Origin: Earliella scabrosa
Taxonomy: Eukaryota > Basidiomycota > Agaricomycetes > Polyporales > Polyporaceae
Assembly (NCBI GenBank): GCA_022605405.1
Contig: JABYQQ010000016.1
Location: forward strand, 124,001-188,000
Length of the DNA stretch: 64,000 nt
Direction: 5' to 3'
The notes beneath the pieces were generated by a model. The model had not been told where the DNA came from. It searched no databases and worked only from the letters and a program-made list of their open reading frames with translations. Every line of letters begins with the position of its first letter. The stretch's first letter is position 1. This document shows, piece by piece, positions 20,402 to 29,859 of this stretch. Position numbers and translations under genes: made by a program.

Positions 20402-23400
20402 ATGAAGGCGTCCATCGAACGCCTCCGGGATGACGCAGGCATCGTGTGCCTCCGGCGACACATGGCGCGACCGCCCGGATGCACCTTTCTGGGAGCTCGG
20501 GCGACTACTCTTCCCGTACGACTGGGGAACCCTACCTCCTCCCCCTCGACAGCCATCATTGACTCCGGATCGGACATCACCCTCATCTCGCAGACAGCCC
20601 TGGACTCCATGGCAAACGCCCCGCGTCCTCGCTCAGGTCAAAGGATCAAGCTGGTTCAAGTCACCGGCAACGCCACCATCACTGGGTACGTTCCTCTTGA
20701 GGTGTTTTTCGACACGAACGGTGGACGAGTAAAGCTCACGGTCGAGGCATACGTAGTCAAGGGTATGACGGCGCCCTTCCTCCTGGGGAACGACTTCGCC
20801 GATCAGTACTCCATCTCCATCGTCCGAGCGGACGGACACACTAGGGTGCAGTTTGGGCAGCCCGAGCTATCAGCTGACACCGAGAGTTCGGTAGGAAGCG
20901 GCTTGACGGACGAGGAAGGGCGGACCTTCCAAGTATCCACCCGGCCTCGCAAGCCATCACCGCCCAAAACCCGCCTACAACGCATCAAGCAGCGACACAT
21001 GCGGAGGGCTCGGGACCAGACGGTTCGGGCAGCGGAAGACGTGGTCATCCCTCCAGGAGAATCGCGTCTAGTCAACGTCACTGCCGCAGCATTCCCTGTC
21101 GGAGTACGGGAGGTGTTGGTCGAGCGTACGTTTAACGTGACGCGTAACGAGGATGACGTGTACGGCGCGCCTGACACTCTTCTCAGCAGGGACTCGCTCA
21201 AGCTTCATGTCGCCAATTTCTCTCAGTTTCCGGCACGGATCGGTCGAGGCCAAGCCCTAGGAACGATCCGCGACCCGAAATCCTGGCTCGACAAGACTGG
21301 GAAGTACTCCGGTGAGCAGCTACAGCAGATGCGAGCTCACGCAGCCATGATCTCTCAACTCGTTCACGAGCAGCTGAAGAACATGCCGCCGTCCGAAGCC
21401 CTGGCCGACTACTCCAAGGCGATCGCTCCTGAACTACGAACGGCTCGGGGGGGGAAGGCCGGAGAAGAGGATCCGCTCGCCTCCGAGCCGGTTGAAGGCG
21501 GACCGAAGGTGTCTGAAACACCGGCCGACGAGGTACCAAGCTCTGCGCTGATCAACGCAGTCGACATCTCCTCCGAGCTCTCGTCTGAGGACAGACAGAA
21601 ACTACTAGAGGTTCTTGAACGGAACCGCGCGGCATTCTCTCTCGACGGTAAGCTCGGGCGAGTACAAGGCAGCACCTGCAACATTCCCCTCCGCGACGGA
21701 GCCAAGGAAGTCTCCCTCCCTCCTTTTCCGACCTCACCGGCTAAACGGGAAGTCGTCAACGAGCAGATGGACAAGTGGCTAGCTTTGGACGTTATCGAGC
21801 CCTCGGTATCTCCTTGGGGAGCTCCCGGATTCATCGTCTATCGCAACGGTAAGCCACGCATGGTGGTGGACTACCGGAAGTTGAATGAGATGACAGTACC
21901 GGACGAATTTCCCCTCCCACGACAAGAGGATATCATGAAAGAGCTATCCGGAGCACAATGGCTTTCAACGATGGACGCCCTCGCGGGATTCACTCAAGTC
22001 GAGATTGAGCCGGCGGATCGGCCCAAGACTGCATTCCGAACACACCGAGGACTTTTCCAGTTCAAACGGATGCCTTTCGGGCTGCGCAACGGACCCGGGA
22101 TCTTTCAACGGATCATGCAGGGGGTGCTCGCCCCGTACTTGTGGGTCTTCGCTCTCGTCTACATTGACGATATTGTCGTTTACTCACGCACCCTTGACGA
22201 CCATATCGGACATCTCGACAAGGTTCTCCGAGCCGTCGCCGATAGCGGAGTCACGCTCGCACCGGCGAAGTGCCACTTCGCCTATCGGTCCCTCCTGTTA
22301 CTCGGCCAAAAGGTTTCCCGACTTGGTTTATCCACCCATCGCGACAAGGTTCAAGCCATCGTCGACCTTGCACCACCTAAAAACGTCTCGGAACTTCATA
22401 CATTTCTGGGAATGATGGTGTACTTCTCGGCGTACATTCCTTTCTACGCCTGGATCGCCGCTCCTCTGTTCGGGTTGCTGAAAAAGGAGCAAGACTGGCA
22501 ATGGGGCCCGGTGCACCAGGAAGCGTTCGAACTGTGTAAACAGGTGCTTGTGCAAGCACCGGTCCGCGCTCACGCTATGCCAGGACTGCCGTATCGCGTC
22601 TACTCGGACGCCTGTGACTACGGGCTTGCCGCGATTCTACAGCAAGTACAACCGATCGCAATTCGCGATCTCAAGGGCACCAAGGCGTACGAACGATTGC
22701 GGAAGGCGTACGACCGTGGCGAGGCAGTCCCTCAGCTCGTAGCCAAAGTCGACAAGGCCGACCCGGACGTCCCTGCCCCGGGGCAATGGGCCGACAACTT
22801 CGAAGACACCATCGTGCATGTCGAACGCGTCATAGCCTATTGGTCCCGCATCCTGAAGTCCGCCGAACGGAACTACTCTCCGACGGAGCGAGAGGCCCTG
22901 GCACTGCGCGAAGGATTGATCAAGTTTCAAACCTACATCGAAGGGGAGCAAGTGATAGCCATCACCGATCACGCCGCGCTGACTTGGAGTCGCACCTTCC
23001 AGAACGTGAACCGCCGACTTCTGACGTGGGGCACGACCTTCGCCGCCTACCCCGGTCTCAAGATCGTGCATCGAGCCGGCCGAGTCCACTCCAACGTTGA
23101 TCCCATCTCACGACTCCGGCGGCGCGTACCCCTTCAGGAAGGACCCGCACGCGACGACATGGCCTCCCTCACTATCGGCGAGCAAACGAACGACCCGCTC
23201 AAGAACGCCTTCGATGAACTAGGGCCGCGTTTCGAGGAGAAGCTTCTGAGCGTCGCCGCCAGACACGCACGCGCTCTCGTCGACGAGCACCTCTACGAGT
23301 GGACACAAGACCTCAGCGACGCGCTCGAAGGACCGAACGAATACCCGGCAGGAAGCTACTTGGCTAATCGGGTCGCCTCACTCATCATCGGGATCGCTCC

Positions 23401-25141
23401 GGACGAAGTACGCTCCTGGCGACAAGGCTATGAAGACGACGCTCACTTCACGAAAGTCCTACAAGCGTTCCGCACTGAGGAGCCGGACAGGCCGGCCTAT
23501 CCGCAGTACTACCTCAGCGACGACGGTTTGTTGTACTTCGAAGATTGGGATGGTACCAGTAAGTTGTGCGTACCTCAGTGCAAGCGAGTCGAGGTACTCA
23601 AGGAGGCCCATGACCAGAAAACCGAAGGAGCTCACGGAGGATACCACCGGACGTACAACAGAATAGCGACTACCTACTACTGGCCTCGGATGTCCAGAGA
23701 CGTCAAGCACTACACGACCACTTGCGACCTCTGTCAAAAGGCCAAACCGCGTCGACAGGCTCCCATCGGACTACTACAGCCTATCCCGATACCGGCGCAA
23801 CCCTTCGAAGTCGTCTGCATGGACTTTATTCCGGAGCTTCCAAACTCCAGCGGGTATGATAATTGCCTCGTCATCGTGGACAAGCTGACCAAGTACGCGT
23901 TGTTCATCCCGACCACTACTTCCATCACAGCTGACGAGACTGCCAAGCTGTTCTTCCACCACGTCGTCGCCCATTACGGACTTCCTCGACAGGTCATCAC
24001 CGACCGCGACTCTCGCTGGCGCAACGACTTCTGGGGCCAACTCTGCCAGACTATGGGTATCAAACGCGCACTCACCACGGCCCACCATCCTCAAAGCGAC
24101 GGACAAACTGAAGTTCTCAACCAGACATTGGAGATCGCGCTCCGCGCCTACGTCTCCAGCTCGCGCGACGATTGGAGCGACCATCTGGACGGTCTCACCC
24201 TGGCCTACAACACGAGCCCTCACTCCGCCACGGGCTTCTCTCCCGCCTACCTGCTCCGTGGATACTTGCCTCGCACCGGAGCGACGTTCCTGCACGAACC
24301 GGAGCCGGTGAGCCGACCATCTCCTCAGCTCTCGACAGGGGGGGGTGATGAGGGGGAGTCCAAGCCGGACGAACTCTCCAGACATCGAGACGCCGACGAG
24401 ATGGCAGCTCGCTTCAAGGCCGATAGACACCGAGCACAACAAGCCATGACAGTAGCCCAAGCACATCAAAAACGGGCATACGACAAAGGACGCCTCGTTG
24501 AGGAGTTCGACGAAGGCGACCTAGTCTTAGTCAACCCTCACTCGCTGGAGCTGCTCCGACAAGAGACCGGACGAGGCCGCAAACTTCTGATGCGATACGA
24601 CGGTCCATTCGAGGTCATACAGAAGATTAGCCCTGTCGCATACCGTCTCCGGCTGCCGGCCTCATACCAGATACACCCCGTCATCAACATCGCGCACCTC
24701 AAGGCGTACAAGACCTCTCCAGCGGAGTTCGGACCGCGACCAACGCGCCGCCTCCAACGCGCCGATTTCGACGACCTTCCAGAAACCGAGGTACAAGCGA
24801 TTGTCGCGCAGAAAGCTGTCAACGGAGCAAAAGGGAAACGGAAGATACTGTACAAAGTACGCTGGGTGGACAAGCCTGTAGACGAAGACGAATGGCTGAC
24901 GCGAGAACAGCTGAGAAACGCCCCGGAAGCACTCGCCATTTGGGATCAGAAGGTGAAACTCGAGCGCTCCAAAACGACGGAAAAGGCAAAGGAGACGCTC
25001 GTCCAAGGAGCCGAAGCACCAAAGAAGGGAAGAGAGACGCACAAAGGACCAAAGGGAAACAAGGCAACACGCGGTGGCAACATGAGCGGCAACCCTCGGC
25101 GGAGCACGAGACTACGAGTGGCCAAACAGAAAGGTCTTTGA
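20402..25141 (+). CDS. Pol polyprotein: protease, RT, RNase H, integrase, chromodomain
   Basis: 1579 residues from the ATG at 20402. Domains in order are: aspartic protease with D-S-G near residue 54 (IIDSGSDITLIS); reverse transcriptase with FKRMPFGLRNGP and the catalytic YIDD near residue 587; RNase H starting at VYSDACDYGLAA; an integrase HHCC finger (HGGYHRTYNRI, CDLCQKAK); and an integrase core with D in CMDFIPELP, D in VITDRDSRWRNDFW and E after HHPQSDGQTE. The C-terminal chromodomain-like segment (YKVRWVDKPVDEDEWL) marks a chromovirus. No stops or frameshifts are seen, so the protein looks intact. Confidence 0.95.
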   Translation: MKASIERLRDDAGIVCLRRHMARPPGCTFLGARATTLPVRLGNPTSSPSTAIIDSGSDITLISQTALDSMANAPRPRSGQRIKLVQVTGNATITGYVPLEVFFDTNGGRVKLTVEAYVVKGMTAPFLLGNDFADQYSISIVRADGHTRVQFGQPELSADTESSVGSGLTDEEGRTFQVSTRPRKPSPPKTRLQRIKQRHMRRARDQTVRAAEDVVIPPGESRLVNVTAAAFPVGVREVLVERTFNVTRNEDDVYGAPDTLLSRDSLKLHVANFSQFPARIGRGQALGTIRDPKSWLDKTGKYSGEQLQQMRAHAAMISQLVHEQLKNMPPSEALADYSKAIAPELRTARGGKAGEEDPLASEPVEGGPKVSETPADEVPSSALINAVDISSELSSEDRQKLLEVLERNRAAFSLDGKLGRVQGSTCNIPLRDGAKEVSLPPFPTSPAKREVVNEQMDKWLALDVIEPSVSPWGAPGFIVYRNGKPRMVVDYRKLNEMTVPDEFPLPRQEDIMKELSGAQWLSTMDALAGFTQVEIEPADRPKTAFRTHRGLFQFKRMPFGLRNGPGIFQRIMQGVLAPYLWVFALVYIDDIVVYSRTLDDHIGHLDKVLRAVADSGVTLAPAKCHFAYRSLLLLGQKVSRLGLSTHRDKVQAIVDLAPPKNVSELHTFLGMMVYFSAYIPFYAWIAAPLFGLLKKEQDWQWGPVHQEAFELCKQVLVQAPVRAHAMPGLPYRVYSDACDYGLAAILQQVQPIAIRDLKGTKAYERLRKAYDRGEAVPQLVAKVDKADPDVPAPGQWADNFEDTIVHVERVIAYWSRILKSAERNYSPTEREALALREGLIKFQTYIEGEQVIAITDHAALTWSRTFQNVNRRLLTWGTTFAAYPGLKIVHRAGRVHSNVDPISRLRRRVPLQEGPARDDMASLTIGEQTNDPLKNAFDELGPRFEEKLLSVAARHARALVDEHLYEWTQDLSDALEGPNEYPAGSYLANRVASLIIGIAPDEVRSWRQGYEDDAHFTKVLQAFRTEEPDRPAYPQYYLSDDGLLYFEDWDGTSKLCVPQCKRVEVLKEAHDQKTEGAHGGYHRTYNRIATTYYWPRMSRDVKHYTTTCDLCQKAKPRRQAPIGLLQPIPIPAQPFEVVCMDFIPELPNSSGYDNCLVIVDKLTKYALFIPTTTSITADETAKLFFHHVVAHYGLPRQVITDRDSRWRNDFWGQLCQTMGIKRALTTAHHPQSDGQTEVLNQTLEIALRAYVSSSRDDWSDHLDGLTLAYNTSPHSATGFSPAYLLRGYLPRTGATFLHEPEPVSRPSPQLSTGGGDEGESKPDELSRHRDADEMAARFKADRHRAQQAMTVAQAHQKRAYDKGRLVEEFDEGDLVLVNPHSLELLRQETGRGRKLLMRYDGPFEVIQKISPVAYRLRLPASYQIHPVINIAHLKAYKTSPAEFGPRPTRRLQRADFDDLPETEVQAIVAQKAVNGAKGKRKILYKVRWVDKPVDEDEWLTREQLRNAPEALAIWDQKVKLERSKTTEKAKETLVQGAEAPKKGRETHKGPKGNKATRGGNMSGNPRRSTRLRVAKQKGL

Positions 25142-25286
25142 CTCAGCAGCGAAGATATAACGAGCTGACTCTGACCTCCCTCCAGCAGCAACCCACTCCT
25201 TCTCTCTTCCCTCCACCGACGACCCGGCGCCGTCCTCCGTCTCGAGCATCTCAGCCTTCTGTCTCAGTCCACTTATCCCCAACGCT

Positions 25287-25970
25287 ATGGTATGCTTTTC
25301 ACGCCCTCAACTCAACCTCACGGAGGCTGCGCCTCGATCCGATCCCTTCCTAGCCGAGTTCATCAGGATCCAGAGCCGCGGAGATGACGAGCTCATCATC
25401 GTACCCCCGGTTCTTGTCCAGAGCCTTTGGCTCCATCTCGAACACCTCGACTTCACGATCCGCCGCGCATCTTACGGCATCCCTCCCCGCGACCTCGCAC
25501 TGTCCCCCACGCGCATTCGGGACGGAGCCGTACAAGAGCTCGCAATGGAGGACCCTCCCCACCTCCTCTTCCTAGAGGAAGGACGAGAGCGGATCCCGCT
25601 CGGCATGGCCTACATGCACGCGGAGGATTGGATCGCATCTTGGGACGCCATCCGAGCAGTGGCCCGCGCCACCGAGAACTGGATCCTCGCCGCCCGGGAC
25701 CGAACCCTGCAACTCGCCGGTAACAACGGGTGGGTATGGCACGAAGACGACATCATCCGACACGAGCAAGCTCGCACTCGCTGGCTTATCCCTCACCCCG
25801 TCCTCGGACCAAACGCGCAGAACGAGCTCATGGTATGCGAAACGACCGCGTCCCCGGACAACGCCGCGCCAGTCAACGAGTGCCGCGACTTGATCCTGCA
25901 CCCAGTCCTCAGCTCGGTCGCCGCGAACGCAGTCGTACCTTATCGTTCTCTCGGCAACCCTTACGAGCAG
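25287..25970 (+). pseudogene. third ORF of Gypsy element, 5' part, interrupted
   Basis: An open frame starts with ATG at 25287, 146 bp after pol, with no recognised domain (about 228 residues to the break). It runs into the terminal repeat of the 20 kb DNA element. After the other terminus, at 46175-46277, the frame continues with GAA CCT ACC CCT and ends in EVAMTD and a stop. The join cannot be made exact because no clear target duplication was found. Its role is unknown; it may be an accessory protein of this chromovirus family. Confidence 0.6.
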
Positions 25971-26045
25971 TCTCAGTGAAGCCGATGTATCCGCGAGACT
26001 GGCGATCGTCTCGCGGATACATCTGCAGTCTTGCGGATACATCCG
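25971..26045 (+). repeat. left terminal inverted repeat with subterminal palindromes
   Basis: Three copies of a GGATACATCC/GGATGTATCC-like near-palindrome lie within 75 bp (around 25984, 26014 and 26034). The first two are separated by the inverted pair CGCGAGAC / GTCTCGCG. These are likely transposase binding sites. Confidence 0.75.
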
Positions 26046-26646
26046 TGAATTCAGCCGACATGCGCTCAAAAACACGGCCCGGGTTCGAACGCGAGCACGT
26101 TGGGACGCCCGTCCACGCGCTCCATCCGCTCTGCCATCAGGTTACACAGCAACACTGTTAACAAGGTTTGTATACCCGTCGCTTGTTCCCCGAGAGGCCG
26201 ACTCGCTCGTACCCCGCGAATCTGGGCGCGCAAGCGAGAGAACGGGGTGGTCAGAGATGGCGGCTGTCCCGCGAGCGCGGACCGTAACAATGGATTCTTG
26301 AATGTTCGGCATATGAGGACGTGACGCAGGGTGTGCCTTGGAGCACGAGAGATCGAAGAGAGGGCCATTGAGCTAGTCGGACAACCAGGGCTGCGTCGAA
26401 GAGGCTACTGCGAAGTTATGACTCATTCACACCTACCGTCCGAACATCGTACGTACTGTAACGAAGTCCTACATACGATCACGAAGCCGTACCTACCGAT
26501 ACGCGAGCTATGTAACGACCAGCTCGACGCTTGTCCCCGTTGCCGCTGAACTGAACTCACCAGACTGCTTACCGCCGCGACGATCCACCTACTCATCCAA
26601 GGTCGTACCTACCGGAAGCAGCTGCAAGGTAGCCATCCCTAGGCCC
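26046..26646. other. left subterminal region of DNA element
   Basis: About 600 bp with no gene. A B-box-like GGGTTCGAACGC occurs near 26090, but no complete tRNA can be folded. Short repeats of the type ACCTACCG occur around 26430-26610. Confidence 0.4.
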
Positions 26647-27707
26647 CTACAGCTCCGTCTTGACGTTGTCGGCGATGGTCACCGCGTTGGCCCTCGCGCC
26701 CCCAATTGCTCCCAGAATCGCAGCCGTATCCAGTTCCCGCTTGCGTTCGGCAGCCGCCGTTGCGGCTGAGAGGTGGGCAATCTGGCGTTGAGCAGCCAGC
26801 ATCCCCTCCGAGACCTGTTCCAGTTGGCGTTGGACCGTGCGCAGCGTGGCCGCGAGCTCTTCATTCTGGCGTTGGGCCGCACGCAGTCCGGCCGCAAGCT
26901 CTTCGTTCTGGCGTTTAGCGGCAACGTTCTTCTCAAAGTCGGCGAGTTGGATAGATGCCTAGGCATTCCAGTGGTTAGCTAGCCGATATTGAGCAGACGG
27001 CATCCATAACTCACCACCAGCGTCCAGCGCACGTCATTGAGTCTTTTGCTGCAGCCCTGGAGATCTTGAGCTATCTCGTTGCGGCGGATATAGTGCTTGA
27101 GGAACGACTTCGCCCTCAACTTGTCGATGACCTCGTAGATGCGACGGAGGCTCCTGGGGCAATTCGATCGTACACACATCGTTAGCACCGGGCTCTAAGT
27201 AAAACCCCTCAGCGAACGAGAGACGCACCGGACGAAGTCGGCAATCTCGTCCTCCAGTTCAGCCGCCACGTCTTGCCCCGCCTTCGCGAACGCCTCTCGC
27301 GCCCACTTGAGCAGTGCGTCACTGCGTTCGGCAAGGAGGGCACACTCGCGCCGATTGTGCTACCCGCGCGTGAATCAGCAGTTCGCCTGTGGCAGAGGAC
27401 GTATTGCGCTCACCTTTACCGCTTGCACGGCCTCCCAGATCTTGGCGATCAGCCGCGCTGCCTCTTGTAAGCCCGCGATCGGCACAACTTGCAGGACTTC
27501 AGTCGAAACTTCGAGTATTCCGTGCGTGACGTCGGCCACAAAGCCCTAGACAGTAGCTACCGTTAGTGCTTGCCCCCTTACCCTTGTTAGCCGTGCGCGT
27601 ACGTCGCGCTCGGCCCGCGTATCGCCCCCATCCCCTTCCGCCGCCAATCCTTCGTTTCTGTTGGTCTGTGACATCGCCTGGTCTTGCATCGCCATCGTGT
27701 TCGCCAT
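26647..27707 (-). CDS. HeLo/MLKL-NTD-like helical protein (five exons)
   Basis: Exons are 27707-27603, 27545-27414, 27359-27229, 27153-27015 and 26958-26647, giving 272 residues; the first donor could instead be at 27581. After a short N-terminus comes a helical region: IAGLQEAARLIAKIWEAVQAV, then NRREC, then LLKWAREAF. The block FVRSLRRIYEVIDKL/FLKHYIRRNEIAQDLQGC follows, which resembles the four-helix N-terminal domain of fungal MLKL/HeLo-like adaptors. A long heptad coiled coil with two near repeats (QRQNEELAA) ends the protein. In that superfamily the bundle mediates signalling or membrane-targeted cell death. The assignment rests on pattern memory and needs a profile search. Confidence 0.6.
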
Positions 27708-28600
27708 GGGGGTTGTAGTGTAAGCGTGTAGAGTGAATGCAGATGAGCGCGAGAGTATACGAGGGCTGAGGATGCTGGCAGCTGAGAGCGAGAGTCTGCG
27801 ATGCCGTGGGTCACGCGTGACACCGCTGCGAACCTAAAGGAAGTTGTGTCCGTGAAAGAACGTGCACACCAGACGACCACAGCCCTCGCGCGAGCCCCAA
27901 AAGGCAATCGCGCGCACGCGCAGGCGTACAGACTACGCGTCCAACCCGCCACTGTGTGTTATTCAGTTTCCCAGGCAATTTGCGCATGCAGCCGTCCAGC
28001 GTAACCGGAACTGAACGTCTCTACATAAATTATATATTGCGTGCATGGGTTTCGCGCACGACTGCTGTCCTGTCGAAACCCAAGTTTATTAGTTAGCCGG
28101 ACTGTGTCAGACTACCGGAGCGCTCACCCGTGCACCATCCTCCTACCTTCTCAATCCTCGCCACCTCCTCCCACTGCGCGCGTCATTGATCTCGCTCGGA
28201 CGCGCACCCCTGGCTCGTACCTTTGCACTACGCCCGCATTGTTCATATGTATTGCCCTCTCTGCGCGCGCCCATTCCAGCCCAATCGCTTTCGCGAGAGG
28301 ATTCGCGAGAGGATCGGCGTGGCTGTGTTTCCCCCTGATCGCGCTCAGGATCTGTGACGACATCCGCAGTTAGACTTGAATGACGTAGTCAAACAGAACT
28401 AATGTCTAAATTAGGTAGCACGAGACGCTTCGGATCTGGGATATACAATTGACATTGCTGTGGCAGTCGACGGTTGAGAATGCATAGAGTATAGTGGGAT
28501 TTTGTGGTGTATATCAGGAGTCGGAAGGAGCTAGACATAACCGAGTTCTACAGACGAGCCGAGCGGACGATTTGGCGGGAAATTTGGAGGACGATGCTAT
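27708..28600. other. intergenic within DNA element
   Basis: Nearly 900 bp between the minus-strand helical-protein gene and the next minus-strand gene. It holds short frames only; the right half is relatively AT-rich (28020-28100, 28380-28520). Confidence 0.4.
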
Positions 28601-29744
28601 CTACAGCGCAGGAGAGAACATCGGGGCCTTACCCTTGAGGGACTTGCCTTCGTAACGGGTGTAATCGACGGTGGTGCACTGACAGTCCGCCTGAGACAGG
28701 ACCGACGACCAACCCGTGAGGGACTTAACCGTCGGCAGCCGAATGAGGATGGTGTGCGCGTGCGTGATAGAGAACTGAATGGGGTCCGTGATGCGGTGCA
28801 TGCGCCAGTCGGTGAGGGCGCGATCCCAGAGGCGTACCTCGTTCACGCCCGAGAAGTCGAACACGCGACGGACGATGAAGTAGTTGGTGAGCACGATGTC
28901 CCCGCTGGCCTCGTCGAGCGTGATCATCTTGAAGACCGGCGGGAAGTCCGTCTGTGCATGTGTGAGCCACGCGCGTAACAGTTGAAGCATAGTACGCACT
29001 CTGTACCAGATCGCGACGCGAAGCTGCCACTGAGAGCGCACGTTGAATCCCAGCCGCGAGCCGTCGGGAGCAAAGCGCGCGAGAGGGTAGACTTCGTAGC
29101 TGAACGTGTTGGGGAATGGGAAGTCTTCCTCGGTGATCAGGACCGGCTCGAGGGAGGAATCGTCGGAAGCCGCGAGCTCGGAGGCCTCCTCGGACTTGAC
29201 ATCCATCGCATTGTCGTCGCTGCCCGCGTCGACTTCAGACTTCACCTCCTCGCGCTCGGGAGGGCCTTCGATCGGGACCACGAAGGGGCCGCGCACGATC
29301 ATGCGTTGCACAGACATGGTCCCGTCGTCAGCCACGCATACACCGTTCTTGATGGAGTATCCAGGGCCGGCAGCGGAGACTTCGCCGCCATCCGGCGCGA
29401 CGTTTTCCTTGTTGCTGCTGTTGCTCTGTACCTCGCTGTCAGACACTAGAACCACGCTCATGCTACGGCGCTCCTGTTTGAGGGCGCGCTTCGCCGGAGG
29501 TCGCGAGGGCTCGTCAGATTCAGACTCGCTGGTCAGCGAGATCACGCTGTCCTCCTCCACGCGCGCCGGGTGACGCGGGGGAGGCGCGTCCTGTTCGGAG
29601 TCGGAGCTAATCTCGATGACCTCGACCTCGGGGGCGGCGTTCAGTTGGGTCCCGTCGACTGGTTCGCCCTCGACGTGGTCGTCTTGAGCCCCACCGCGCT
29701 CGGCTGGCAGGTCTGCTGCGACTGGCACCGGACTGAGTACAATC
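28601..29744 (-). CDS. acidic protein with SUMO-interaction-like motif
   Basis: The frame is open for about 375 codons without an ATG at its 5' end, and a CAG acceptor lies at about 29745, so this is the last exon of a longer gene. The N-terminal half is strongly acidic and serine-rich. It includes EVEVIEISSDSE, a hydrophobic core followed by acidic residues as in SUMO-interaction motifs, and a basic KRALKQERR stretch. The C-terminal half is folded-looking (FSYEVYPLARFAPDGSRLGF, LRVAIWYRVRTMLQLLRAW). No known domain was recognised. It may be the 3' part of the GRF-finger gene immediately upstream. Confidence 0.5.
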
Positions 29745-29859
29745 TGCGGGGGAATGTCCGTTAGCGGTCCTACGGATTATGCTACTCAGTCACGTACGGG
29801 CGGCGCGAGGAATACGCGACGAGCCGCAGGCGTAGGCGAGGCCGCTGAGAGTCTCTATG

